Origin: Peterkaempfera podocarpi
Lineage (GTDB): Bacteria > Actinomycetota > Actinomycetes > Streptomycetales > Streptomycetaceae
Assembly: GCF_042466665.1 (NCBI RefSeq)
Contig: NZ_CP162102.1
Coordinates: 1,240,001 to 1,304,000, forward strand
DNA: 64,000 nucleotides
Reading direction: 5' to 3'
A program made the translations under genes and the position numbers. Below, piece after piece: positions 44,082 to 52,608 of the stretch; the first letter of the stretch is position 1, and each line of letters opens with the position of its first letter. The notes beneath the pieces were generated by a model. That model saw only the letters and a list, made by a program, of their open reading frames with translations, did no database searches and was not told where the DNA came from.

Positions 44082-45698
44082 ATGAGCGATGCCCACACCC
44101 CCGCCACGCCCGACCCGAACGACCCGCTGGCCCTCGCGGAACTGTTCAAGGGCGGGGGTGAAACGTGGCTTCCGCTGCTGAAGCCGGTCATCGAGGCACA
44201 GCCGGACGCGGCCGCGTTCATCGGCCCGGGCCGCAGCCCCGAGGTCGTCCCCGTCCGCGAACTGACCTTCCAGGCACTCAAGCCCAACGCGCCGCACAAA
44301 TGGAAGGTGGTCGTCTTCGGGCAGAACCCCTACCCGCGGCCGGAGAGCGCCACCGGCATAGCCATGTTCGACAACACCTTCCATGACTGGAAGGACAGCC
44401 AGTTCGGCAGGGTCGTCAGTATCCGCTGCATCATCAAGGCGGCGGGGATGTGGAAGTACGGCATTCCCAAGAAGACCCCGATAGCCGACATCCGCGCGCT
44501 GCTGAAGAAGCAGGACACCGTGCAGCCGCCGGAGTGGTTCCAGGCGATGCTCACACAGGGCGTACTGCTGCTGAACGCGGCGCTGACGGCCAGCAGCGAC
44601 GGGGCCGTCGGCACCGACCGGCACACCGGCTTCTGGCGGCCCGTCGCCGAGCGCATCGTCGAGGAGATCCTCAAGGCCAAGCAGAGCGCCGACGAGGAGG
44701 ACCGCGGGGTCGTCTTCGCGTGGTGGGGGGCGCATGCGCGCAGTCTGAAGAAGGTCGTTCTCAGGCTCCAGAAGAAGTACCCCGACGTCGAGGTCCGGCA
44801 CATCGACCACGCCAACCCCGCCGCGCAGGGCGATATCTTCTGCGACGGCGACCACTTCGAGATGGTGAACGAGGCCCTCGCATCGCTGGGCGCCGACCCG
44901 ATCGACTGGCTGCCCAGCACCGGCTGGAACGAGACCGCCGCACCGACCGGCGGCTCCGACGGCGACATCGCCGACCGCATGGGCGCGTTCATCGCGTCCA
45001 CCATGGAACTGCACCAGCTGTACCTCGACCGGCTCTCCAGCGTGAAGGACGAGGGCCTCGTCCTCCCCGCGATCACCGGTGTGTTCGACACCCCGCTCCT
45101 GGACTTCCGCGAGGCCGTCGCCCCGGTCGCCGAGCTGCTGTCCGGGCTGGGCCGGCATGTCGACCGGTCGCACGAGTTCGGCAAGCGGCGGGCGGACGTC
45201 ACGTCGGAGGGCCTGTCCGCCGACGGGATCGCCGCCCTCTTCCTCTACACCTGCGAGTCCGCGTTCTACCGGGAGATCAACGCCATCCTGCGCTCCCCGG
45301 ACCGGACCAGGCTCGTCCCGTATCTGCCGTATCTGCGGCTGCTGTTCTCGGCGGTGTCGCAACTCCCCGTCCGCACCGAGCCGTTGTGGCGAGGGGTGTC
45401 GCTGGACCTGCGTGCGCAGTACCCGCTGGGACGGACCGTGGCCTGGTGGGGCGTGTCCTCGTGCACGTCCGAACTCGGTGTGGCCAAGGCGTTCCTCGGC
45501 GGCCGGGGCAAGCGGACACTCTTCGAGGTGGTCCCTGCCCGCGCCGTGGGCATCCGCGACTTCTCCGCCTTCACCGGCGAGGAGGAGTTCATCCTCCTGC
45601 CGGGCACCCAGCTGAAGGTGACGGATGTCAAGGTCGAGCGCGGCGGCCTGTGCACCGTGAAGCTGACGGAGCTGGAGGAGCAGACCCTGGTGTCCTGA
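44082..45698 (+). CDS. uracil-DNA glycosylase domain fused to R-S-E ADP-ribosyltransferase
   Basis: 538 residues from ATG 44082 (GGAG at 44067-44070). Residues about 20-285 are a family-1 UDG fold: motif A is G80-Q-N82-P-Y84-P, where N82 replaces the catalytic Asp of GQDPYH. LLLNAALTAS carries N165, VVFAWWGAHARSLKK is the next strand, DH243ANPAAQ replaces HPSP with His kept, and ADPIDWLP ends the domain. Residues about 300-538 are a mono-ADP-ribosyltransferase of the arginine/Rho-toxin class: R437 in LWRGVSL, SSCTS (459-463) and E500-x-E502 in GEEEFILLPG, so the triad is complete. No signal peptide, hence intracellular. The divergent macro-domain gene may be its counterpart. Confidence 0.88.
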   Translation: MSDAHTPATPDPNDPLALAELFKGGGETWLPLLKPVIEAQPDAAAFIGPGRSPEVVPVRELTFQALKPNAPHKWKVVVFGQNPYPRPESATGIAMFDNTFHDWKDSQFGRVVSIRCIIKAAGMWKYGIPKKTPIADIRALLKKQDTVQPPEWFQAMLTQGVLLLNAALTASSDGAVGTDRHTGFWRPVAERIVEEILKAKQSADEEDRGVVFAWWGAHARSLKKVVLRLQKKYPDVEVRHIDHANPAAQGDIFCDGDHFEMVNEALASLGADPIDWLPSTGWNETAAPTGGSDGDIADRMGAFIASTMELHQLYLDRLSSVKDEGLVLPAITGVFDTPLLDFREAVAPVAELLSGLGRHVDRSHEFGKRRADVTSEGLSADGIAALFLYTCESAFYREINAILRSPDRTRLVPYLPYLRLLFSAVSQLPVRTEPLWRGVSLDLRAQYPLGRTVAWWGVSSCTSELGVAKAFLGGRGKRTLFEVVPARAVGIRDFSAFTGEEEFILLPGTQLKVTDVKVERGGLCTVKLTELEEQTLVS

Positions 45699-45972
45699 CC
45701 AGCAACCCGGTGCGGGTCCCTGTCTCGGCCGCCCACCGAGCCCGAGTGCCCTCGGCGAAGTCGGCGGAGGTCGGGGGTCTGCGGCCGGTGAGCGGGGCGA
45801 GCCGACCGTCCTCCGCAGCCGGCGCGTCGCTTCGTGCCGTGGAAGCGGCGCGCTCCGGTGGCCCGAAAGCCTGCTGGTGAGCAGTGCGTACTGTTACTGA
45901 CGAGACGTCACCAGGCCCACACCTCAAGGCTGATCCCTGGTTCGTGAACGGTACATATGTTAAGACTTGCGG

Positions 45973-46890
45973 ATGTCACACGAGGAGATACTTGCGGATC
46001 GGCTCCGTGAAGCGGGCTACCCCGCAGAAGAGGTGAAAAGGGCCGTCGGCGGAGTGGTCGCCATCGCGGGCCTGGTGACGCTTCAGGACGGCACCGAGTT
46101 GTTCGCCAAGACCCTGCTCGGACCGGATCGGGATGTGTTCCCGGTTGAGTCCACCGGTCTGTCCGAACTCCGCACCCTCGGCGGCGCGAACACGCCTGAC
46201 GTGTTGTGCGCCTCTCCGCGTCTGCTCGTACTGGAGAAGATGCAGCCGCGCCGGGACGACGAGCAGTTCTGGGAGAAACTCGCCCATATGCTTGCGGCCC
46301 TGCATATGTCGACCGTCTCCGACCGGTTCGGATGGCATCGCGACGGCTGGCTGGGCCGACTGCGTCAGGACAACACCTGGGAGACGGACGGCCACGCCTT
46401 TTTCGGGGAGCGGCGCATCCTGCGCTGGCTTCCGGAACCACTGGTCGAGGCCGCATTCGACCGTGAGGAGCGGCAAGCCCTGGAACGGCTGTGCGCGGCC
46501 CTGCCCGAACTGGTTCCGCCCCAGCCCCCGTGTCTGACCCACGGCGATCTGTGGCAGGAGAACATCGTCGCCACCAGCGACGGCGCCCCCGTGCTCATCG
46601 ACCCCGCCGTCTCCTACAACTGGCCCGAAGTCGACCTCAGCATGCTGTGGTGCTCACCGCGCCCGGCCGCTGCGGAGCGTTTCTTCGCCGCATACCAGGA
46701 GATCGCCCCGCTCCAGGAGGGCTGGGAGGAACGGATGCCCCTTCTCCATCTCCGGGAACTCCTCAGCACCATCGCCCATGACGACGACGACTGGGGCGCT
46801 GCCGAGGCCGTCCGGAAGATCATCACGCCGTTCCGGCGAAGCGGCGCTTCTCCCGGCAAGCCACACAGTCTGCCCGAAGCCGACAGCTGA
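45973..46890 (+). CDS. fructosamine kinase/aminoglycoside phosphotransferase-fold protein
   Basis: 305 residues from ATG 45973 (TTG 45967 possible). The protein-kinase-like small-molecule fold is shown by LQDGTELFAKTLLG (ATP Lys), LVLEKMQPRRDDEQFWEKLA (hinge), FGWHRDGWLGRLRQDNTW, the catalytic loop CLTHGDLWQENIVA and the metal Asp in VLIDPAVSYNWPEVDL. These fit fructosamine-3-kinase family members, which phosphorylate glycated amines or related sugars. The AT-rich patch GTACATATGTTAAG just upstream is a probable promoter. Confidence 0.88.
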   Translation: MSHEEILADRLREAGYPAEEVKRAVGGVVAIAGLVTLQDGTELFAKTLLGPDRDVFPVESTGLSELRTLGGANTPDVLCASPRLLVLEKMQPRRDDEQFWEKLAHMLAALHMSTVSDRFGWHRDGWLGRLRQDNTWETDGHAFFGERRILRWLPEPLVEAAFDREERQALERLCAALPELVPPQPPCLTHGDLWQENIVATSDGAPVLIDPAVSYNWPEVDLSMLWCSPRPAAAERFFAAYQEIAPLQEGWEERMPLLHLRELLSTIAHDDDDWGAAEAVRKIITPFRRSGASPGKPHSLPEADS

Positions 46891-47105
46891 GTACGGCAAG
46901 GCCAGGCCGACCAGTTGCACCGGCCGACCCAGCTGTCGTCGGTCCAGTCGAGCAGTACGGTGACACGGTGACGGCCCCTCGCCGATGGCATCCGTTGGTG
47001 CAGGAATCTTGGACGCCACCGGCAGGGGCCGCTGTCACACCCGCCGCGAGCCGCACAACCCTTTCGGACAGCCCCAGCGGTCTTCGCACACGGCCGCTTT
47101 GCGCA

Positions 47106-48323
47106 TTACCCGCAGGGGCCGAGCACCACCGGGAGCGACGGGGTGGTCTCGGTGCCCGGGCGTACCCCGCCCACAAAGAGGGTGCCGGCCGCGTCGGCGG
47201 CGACCGTGGTCAGCGACAGGGCTTCCTGGTCCGGCCCGGGGAGCCGCAGGGGGCGCCAGGAACTCCCGTCGAACGCGAACCCGTACGACCCATCGTTCTC
47301 GGTGCCCACCACAGCAACCTCACCGGGCGTTGCCGCGACCGATGTCAGCCGGCCGGTCCCCGGAGGAAGCGGTACCTGGCGCCACATGGTGCCGTCGAGG
47401 CGCAGGACGAGTCCCTCGATCGCGCCGTCGACGTCACGCTTGAGCGATCCCACGGCCCACAGCTCGCCTCCCCGGGCGGTGACGCGGAGCAGTTCGCCCT
47501 GGACGCCTCCGTACGACGGTGTGGGCACGTGACGCCAGGACGTTCCGTCGTAATGCATCACCACCGGCTGCAGGGTGTCCTCCGTCTGGCCCACGGCCCA
47601 CACATCGTCGGGAGCGAGAGCGGTGACCCCGTTGAGGTACCAGCTCTCGGCGATCCGGGGCAGGTCCCACCGTTGCCATGTGGCGCCGTCCCAGCGTTGC
47701 ACGAGCGGTTCGTTGTGGTAGGTCGAGGTCGGCAGGCCGCCGTCCGGGTCCGGCGTCACGCTGTCCTCGATCTGTGCCCAGCCGACAGCCCAGGCACTGC
47801 CCGAGGGCGTCATGTCGACATCGAGCAGGCCTCCCCCCAGCGTGTTCGCCGGGACTTCGGCCACGGCCACCCGCCACGCCCCGTCGACCATGTGCTGAGT
47901 CAGCACACCACCGAGGTCCTCTGCGTAGTCCCCGACCAGGATCCCGTCGAACGGAGAGCGGGCGTCGAGCGCATTCACGCGGCTGTTCACCGTCACCGGG
48001 TCAAGGGCGACGCCGCTCCACCCGGCGCTGCTCCGGCCGCGGGCGAACAGCGCGGGGGTGAAGCGGATGCCCTTGCCCTCCAAGGTGGCCTGCGTCCCGG
48101 CCGCCCAGACGGTCCCCGCCGCCGGAAAGGCCAGATCGTCCACGGTGGTCCCGGTCGCGGGCAGGACATCCTCTTTCCAGCAGAAGTCGGACGTTGCATG
48201 CGCGGCTGCCACCTCGGCCACCTGCCCGGCGTCGGCCGGTGCAGCGGCCCCCAGGACGCAGGAGAAGGCAAGCGCAGCGCCGACCATGAGGCCGGCACCA
48301 ACGGAACGGCGTTCGTGGATCAC
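47106..48323 (-). CDS. secreted beta-propeller-like repeat protein
   Basis: 405 residues from ATG 48323 (GGGGAG upstream). A Sec signal (GLMVGAALAFSCVLGAAAPA) is followed by repeats of about 45-60 residues built as W-x-hydrophobic, then VWAVG or similar: SAWAVGWAQI, DDVWAVGQTE, GELWAVGSLK, with YDGTSWRHVPTP, LDGTMWRQVPLP and FDGSSWRPLRLP between them. This periodicity suggests a propeller of about seven blades. There is no catalytic signature. It probably acts extracellularly in binding; function unknown. Confidence 0.8.
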   Translation of the reverse strand: MIHERRSVGAGLMVGAALAFSCVLGAAAPADAGQVAEVAAAHATSDFCWKEDVLPATGTTVDDLAFPAAGTVWAAGTQATLEGKGIRFTPALFARGRSSAGWSGVALDPVTVNSRVNALDARSPFDGILVGDYAEDLGGVLTQHMVDGAWRVAVAEVPANTLGGGLLDVDMTPSGSAWAVGWAQIEDSVTPDPDGGLPTSTYHNEPLVQRWDGATWQRWDLPRIAESWYLNGVTALAPDDVWAVGQTEDTLQPVVMHYDGTSWRHVPTPSYGGVQGELLRVTARGGELWAVGSLKRDVDGAIEGLVLRLDGTMWRQVPLPPGTGRLTSVAATPGEVAVVGTENDGSYGFAFDGSSWRPLRLPGPDQEALSLTTVAADAAGTLFVGGVRPGTETTPSLPVVLGPCG

Positions 48324-48740
48324 TACGACTCCCCTCGACCCGGGGCATGCCCGGGATTGATCCGTCGTGGAGATACACGCGATCGGTTCGTACGGACGTT
48401 ACGAGGGAGCTTCCAGTGAGAACTCGAAGTGGGTTGCTCACCCCGGCGTCATCACTCCGCGGCCGTCATCACTCCGCGGCCGGATGTGCACCGGCCGTAC
48501 CGAAGCCGTCCCGGACCCCGTCGCCCGTTCCACCGGACGGCCCAGACCGGCCGCCGGAACTGTCACCGGCCACGACGCCCTCACCACCCCCGCGTGACTG
48601 CGTGACTCCGCAGGTTCGCCAGGGCCGAGGGCGCCGCAGGACAGCTCGGCTCCTGGCGCCCGGGCGGATCACCTCTGGACACCGAAAGGGAGCAGTCGCA
48701 CGCTTATTGTGTCAAATAGGACAGAAAGGGTGATCACCCT
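48324..48740. other. divergent intergenic region with a 17-bp tandem duplication
   Basis: No gene is supported. It holds the promoters of the secreted repeat protein (minus) and the DJ-1 protein (plus) and a perfect tandem repeat at 48448-48481. The last 60 bases before the DJ-1 start are AT-rich (TTATTGTGTCAAATAGGAC), fitting a promoter. Confidence 0.5.
48448..48481. repeat. perfect 17-bp tandem duplication
   Basis: GTCATCACTCCGCGGCC occurs at 48448-48464 and again at 48465-48481 without a gap or mismatch. Position between divergent promoters could place it in an operator, but slippage alone explains it. Confidence 0.85.
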
Positions 48741-49430
48741 ATGGCGAAGCTGCTGTTCGTGGTGACGGGGGCGACCTACTGGACGCTCAAGGACGGCACC
48801 AGGCATGCGACCGGCTACTGGGCCGAAGAGTTCGCAGCCCCGTACAAGGCACTCACCGACGCCGGCCATCAGATCGTCGTGGCCACCCCCGGCGGAGTGG
48901 TCCCCACCGTGGACATGATGAGCTTGCGCCCCGAGATGGCCGGCAGCGCCCAGATCGCTCTCGACCTGGAGGCGATCATCCGCTCGGCAGAGGTGATGCG
49001 GCGACCGATCCAACTGGCGGACGCCCGCTTGGAGGACTACGACGCGGTCTACTGTCCGGGCGGCCACGGGCCCATGGAGGACCTCTGTGTCGACGCCGAC
49101 GCCGGCCGACTGCTGACGGCGGCGCTCGCCTCCGGCAAGCCCCTCGCCATCGTCTGCCACGCCCCGGCGGCGATGCTGTCGACCAGGATCCACGGCGAGT
49201 CGCCCTTCGCCGGCTACCGGGTCACCGCCTTCACCAACGAGGAGGAGGACGCGGTCGGACTTGCCAAGCGGGCACGATGGCTGGTGGAGACCGAGCTGAT
49301 CGACATGGGAGTCGACTTCACCAAGGGCGAGATGTGGAAGCCCTACACGGTGGTCGACCGCAACCTGTTCACCGGACAGAACCCCGCCTCCGCGGGCGTC
49401 CTGGCCGAACGCCTTCTGAAGGTCCTCTGA
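48741..49430 (+). CDS. DJ-1/PfpI superfamily protein (type 1 glutamine amidotransferase-like)
   Basis: 229 residues from ATG 48741 with GAAAGGG upstream. The nucleophile elbow is AIVCHAPAAML with the catalytic Cys and following His; TGYWAEEFAAPYKAL provides the acidic residue at the cap, and YDAVYCPGGHGPMEDL the oxyanion region. Length and order match Hsp31/glyoxalase III-like members, which act on methylglyoxal-damaged molecules or serve as stress chaperones. Cytoplasmic. Confidence 0.92.
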   Translation: MAKLLFVVTGATYWTLKDGTRHATGYWAEEFAAPYKALTDAGHQIVVATPGGVVPTVDMMSLRPEMAGSAQIALDLEAIIRSAEVMRRPIQLADARLEDYDAVYCPGGHGPMEDLCVDADAGRLLTAALASGKPLAIVCHAPAAMLSTRIHGESPFAGYRVTAFTNEEEDAVGLAKRARWLVETELIDMGVDFTKGEMWKPYTVVDRNLFTGQNPASAGVLAERLLKVL

Positions 49431-49659
49431 GCCCCTCCGACACGGGTGGCGTCCGTCGTCTCATCCGCCGACCGTCACCTGTGGCCGGGCCGCTGACGGG
49501 CACGCCGTCGGCCCGGCTGTCGTCTCCGAGGGGTGCCGGGTTCCACTGTTCCGGTCGTGAGTGCCCGCGGGTCGACATGGGCGGCGGTCGCTGCCCGGCG
49601 GCATCCCGGCAGAGGATCCTGGACGCGCGGCATGCGCGCACCACGGGCCGGGTGTACCC

Positions 49660-50820
49660 ATGGAAGGTATGAGGAGGCAGCATCCCCGGGCGCTGATCAC
49701 CAGGCCGACGCCCCCACCAGCGGCGATCCTGATCCCGATCGTTCTCATCCTGGCCATCCTGGTCATCGACCTCCTCACACCCCCCAGCATCCACCTGGCA
49801 CCCCTGCTGGTGGCCGCTCCCGCCATCACCGGGGCCTTCGCCGGCCCCCGCGTCACGGCGGCCATCGCGGCCATGGCCGTGGGTACGCAGATCTTCCTCG
49901 ACTGGGACAGCCTCTCTCAGCCCAACCGTATGGCCCAGCTCGCGGGGATGATCACCGTCTCGGCCGTGGTGGTGGCCTTCACCGCACTGCGCGACCGGCG
50001 CAGCGCGGAGCTCAGCCAGGTCCGCTTCATCTCCAACGCCGCCCAGCAGATCCTCATCTGCCCGCCACCCACGCAGATCGGCACCCTGGAGCTGTCCTGC
50101 GGCTACCGGGCCGCCACCGACCAGGCGAGCGTCGGCGGCGACTTCTACGCCGCCATCCCGACCGCCGGCGGCGCCCGGTTCCTGATCGGGGACGTACGCG
50201 GCAAGGGCATGGAGGCCCTGGAACATGCGGCCCTGGTGCTCGGCGCCTTCCGTACCCTCGCCCATCGCAATCCCAGCCTGACCTCACTGGCCGAGTACAT
50301 GGACGGGGCACTGGCCTGGAACTCCGTCTCCGCCGCGGAGGACACCAGTGAGGACTTCGCGACCGCCCTGGTGATCGAAGTCTCCGAGGACAAGCACCAG
50401 GCCACCATGCTCAACTGCGGCCACTGCCCTCCGCTGCTGCTGCACAACGGCACCGTGACCGCGTGGGAGGCTCCCGAGGCGACCCTTCCGCTCGGCCTCG
50501 GCCTCATGACCGCGACGCACGAGGCGACCACCCAGACCTTCCCCTTCGCACCGGGCGACACCCTGCTGCTCTACACCGACGGCGTGATCGAGGCCCGCAA
50601 CGCCGAAGGGATCTTCTACCCGCTGGCCGACCGCCTGGCCGCACACCCGGGCGACATCCTCCCGGCCCCTCTCATTGCCCGGATCCTCAAGGACCTGAAG
50701 GCCTACACCGCAAGCGACCTCAAGGACGACGTCGCCCTGCTGGCCGTCCACCGCCTGTCCGAGCCGGCCCCCCGGCGGGGGCGCCACCCGCTCCCCTCGC
50801 ATGCCCGCGACAGCGCCTGA
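49660..50820 (+). CDS. membrane-anchored SpoIIE-type PP2C phosphatase
   Basis: 386 residues from ATG 49660 (ATG 49669 possible; neither has a clear ribosome binding site). Three N-terminal membrane helices (AILIPIVLILAILVIDLL; APLLVAAPAITGAFAG; GMITVSAVVVAFTAL) lead to a cytoplasmic PP2C/SpoIIE domain. Its metal-binding motifs are intact: GGDFYAAIP, LIGDVRGKGMEALEHA, LLLYTDGVIEARN and LKDDVALLAVH. It probably dephosphorylates an anti-anti-sigma factor; no such gene is adjacent. It contrasts with the two long paralogues in the window, whose PP2C sites are degenerate. Confidence 0.92.
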   Translation: MEGMRRQHPRALITRPTPPPAAILIPIVLILAILVIDLLTPPSIHLAPLLVAAPAITGAFAGPRVTAAIAAMAVGTQIFLDWDSLSQPNRMAQLAGMITVSAVVVAFTALRDRRSAELSQVRFISNAAQQILICPPPTQIGTLELSCGYRAATDQASVGGDFYAAIPTAGGARFLIGDVRGKGMEALEHAALVLGAFRTLAHRNPSLTSLAEYMDGALAWNSVSAAEDTSEDFATALVIEVSEDKHQATMLNCGHCPPLLLHNGTVTAWEAPEATLPLGLGLMTATHEATTQTFPFAPGDTLLLYTDGVIEARNAEGIFYPLADRLAAHPGDILPAPLIARILKDLKAYTASDLKDDVALLAVHRLSEPAPRRGRHPLPSHARDSA

Positions 50821-51123
50821 GTGAGCCCGGCCGCCGTGGTGCGTGCCGGAGCCTGCCCGACCCCTCCGCGGACGCTGTGGCGACGGCATCGGCGGATGTG
50901 TCCCGGCGGCGGTCAGCGATCGTACTGTCCCCGGACGGGGGTGCTCGCTGCGCGCCGTACCCGGCCCTGATCGCGGCGACGGCGTGTCACCTGCATCGGC
51001 GCGCAGGCCCGGGTGCAGCGGTCGCGCAGCCCGGGACCGGTGCTATCTGCGGCGTCTCGCGTTCGGGTACGGTCACGGCCGGCCGCCCGCCGGGGCCGTA
51101 CGACGCCTGCGCGCCCCACCGCC
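50821..51123. other. gene-free stretch between convergent genes
   Basis: Between the phosphatase stop and the crtI stop. No gene or convincing hairpin is identified by eye. Confidence 0.45.
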
Positions 51124-52608
51124 CTACGCCTGGAGGCCGGTGATACGGGCGGCCGCGAGCTTGCCGGACAGCAGGACCGTCGGCACACCGACGCCCGGTG
51201 TGGTGCCGCAGCCCGCGAGGACGGCGTTCTCGGTTCCGGCCACCAGGTTGCGCGGGCGGAAGGGGCCGGTCTGGGCGAAGGTGTGGGCCACCGAGAAGGG
51301 CGTACCCGCGGAGTGCCCCTGGGCGTGCCAGTCGGCGGGGGTCACCAGGCACTGCTCCTCGACGGCGGAGGCGAGCCCCTCCAGGCCGCGGCGTTCGAGT
51401 TCGGCCAGGAGGCTGTCGCGGTAGCGGGGGGCGAGGTCCGTCCACTCACGGGTGCTCGGGCCGAGGTCGGTGTTGGGGCAGGGGGCCAGGATGCAGTGCA
51501 GATGGCGGCCCGGCGGGGCGAGGTCGGGATCGGTGGCGGTGGGCCGGGTGATGAGCAGCGACGGATCGGTCATCAGCTGTCCGGTGCGTGTCAGTTCGCG
51601 GAAGGTGCTCTTCCAGGCGGCACCGAAGGACAGGGTGTGGTGGGCCAGCCGGGGCCAGGTGCGGTGGGTGCCTGCGTGCAGGACGACCGCGGAGGGCGAG
51701 TGGCGCAGCCGGGCGGGACGGCGGGGGCGGCGTCCGAGCAGGCGGTAGGCGGTGGGCAGCTCGGCGGTGAGGACGACCGCGTCGCAGGTGATGCGGTCCT
51801 GGTCGGTGACCACCGCGGTGACTCTCGGGCCGGAGCGCTCCAGACGGAGGACGTCATGGCCGTAGCGCAGGTCCGCGCCGGCCCCGGCGGCTGCGTCGGC
51901 CATCGCCTGCGGCAGGGCGTGCATACCGCCGCGGGGGAAGTACACGCCTGCGACGGTGTCCATGCAGGCGAAGACGGCGTACGCGGCCAGGGCGCGGGAG
52001 GGCGGCACCCCCGCGTACAGCGCCTGGAAGGAGAAGACCCGGCGCAGGCGCTCGTCCCTGAGGTGGCGGCCGATGCGCGCATCCAGGCGGCCGAAGCCGC
52101 CGAGCGCGGCCAGCCGGGCGAGGTCCGGGTGGAGCAGCTGCAGCGGCGAGTCGTAGTTGACGTCGATGAAGCGGCGCATCTGGACGGCATGCAGCGTGCT
52201 GAGCCAGCGGCGCAGACGGCGGTAACCGACCGCTTCGCGGGCTCCGGCGAAGCGCTCGATCTCGGCCTCCATCGCGTCGGCCCTGGTGTGGACGTCCAGT
52301 TCGCTGCCGTCGGCGAACTGCGCCCGGTAGGCGGGGTGCAGCGGCAGGAGTTCCAGGTGGTCGCGCAGGTTTTCGCCGACTGCGGCGAAGGCGTCCTCGA
52401 CGAGGTCGGGCATGGTCAGCACGGTCGGCCCGGTGTCGATGCGGTAGCCGCCGCGTTCGAGGCGCCCTGCCCGGCCTCCGGGGAGTGCACCGCGTTCGAC
52501 GACGGTGACCCGCCGTCCGGCGCCGAGCAGGTGCAGGGCTGCGGACAGCCCGGCGAGTCCGGCGCCGACCACCACGACATGTCCGGTGGGCCCGGGAAGC
52601 GCCCTCAT
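51124..52608 (-). CDS. crtI: phytoene desaturase CrtI
   Basis: 494 residues. ATG 52608 overlaps the crtE stop as ATGA. The FAD-binding dinucleotide fold starts VVVVGAGLAGLSAALHLLGA, with GGRAGRLERGGYRIDTGPTV, the bacterial CrtI signature YFPRGGMHALPQAM and the C-terminal GTTPGVGVPTVLLSGKLAA. CrtI converts colourless phytoene to lycopene by successive desaturation. Its partner phytoene synthase (crtB) is not in the window, so the pathway is incomplete locally. Confidence 0.93.
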   Translation of the reverse strand: MRALPGPTGHVVVVGAGLAGLSAALHLLGAGRRVTVVERGALPGGRAGRLERGGYRIDTGPTVLTMPDLVEDAFAAVGENLRDHLELLPLHPAYRAQFADGSELDVHTRADAMEAEIERFAGAREAVGYRRLRRWLSTLHAVQMRRFIDVNYDSPLQLLHPDLARLAALGGFGRLDARIGRHLRDERLRRVFSFQALYAGVPPSRALAAYAVFACMDTVAGVYFPRGGMHALPQAMADAAAGAGADLRYGHDVLRLERSGPRVTAVVTDQDRITCDAVVLTAELPTAYRLLGRRPRRPARLRHSPSAVVLHAGTHRTWPRLAHHTLSFGAAWKSTFRELTRTGQLMTDPSLLITRPTATDPDLAPPGRHLHCILAPCPNTDLGPSTREWTDLAPRYRDSLLAELERRGLEGLASAVEEQCLVTPADWHAQGHSAGTPFSVAHTFAQTGPFRPRNLVAGTENAVLAGCGTTPGVGVPTVLLSGKLAAARITGLQA

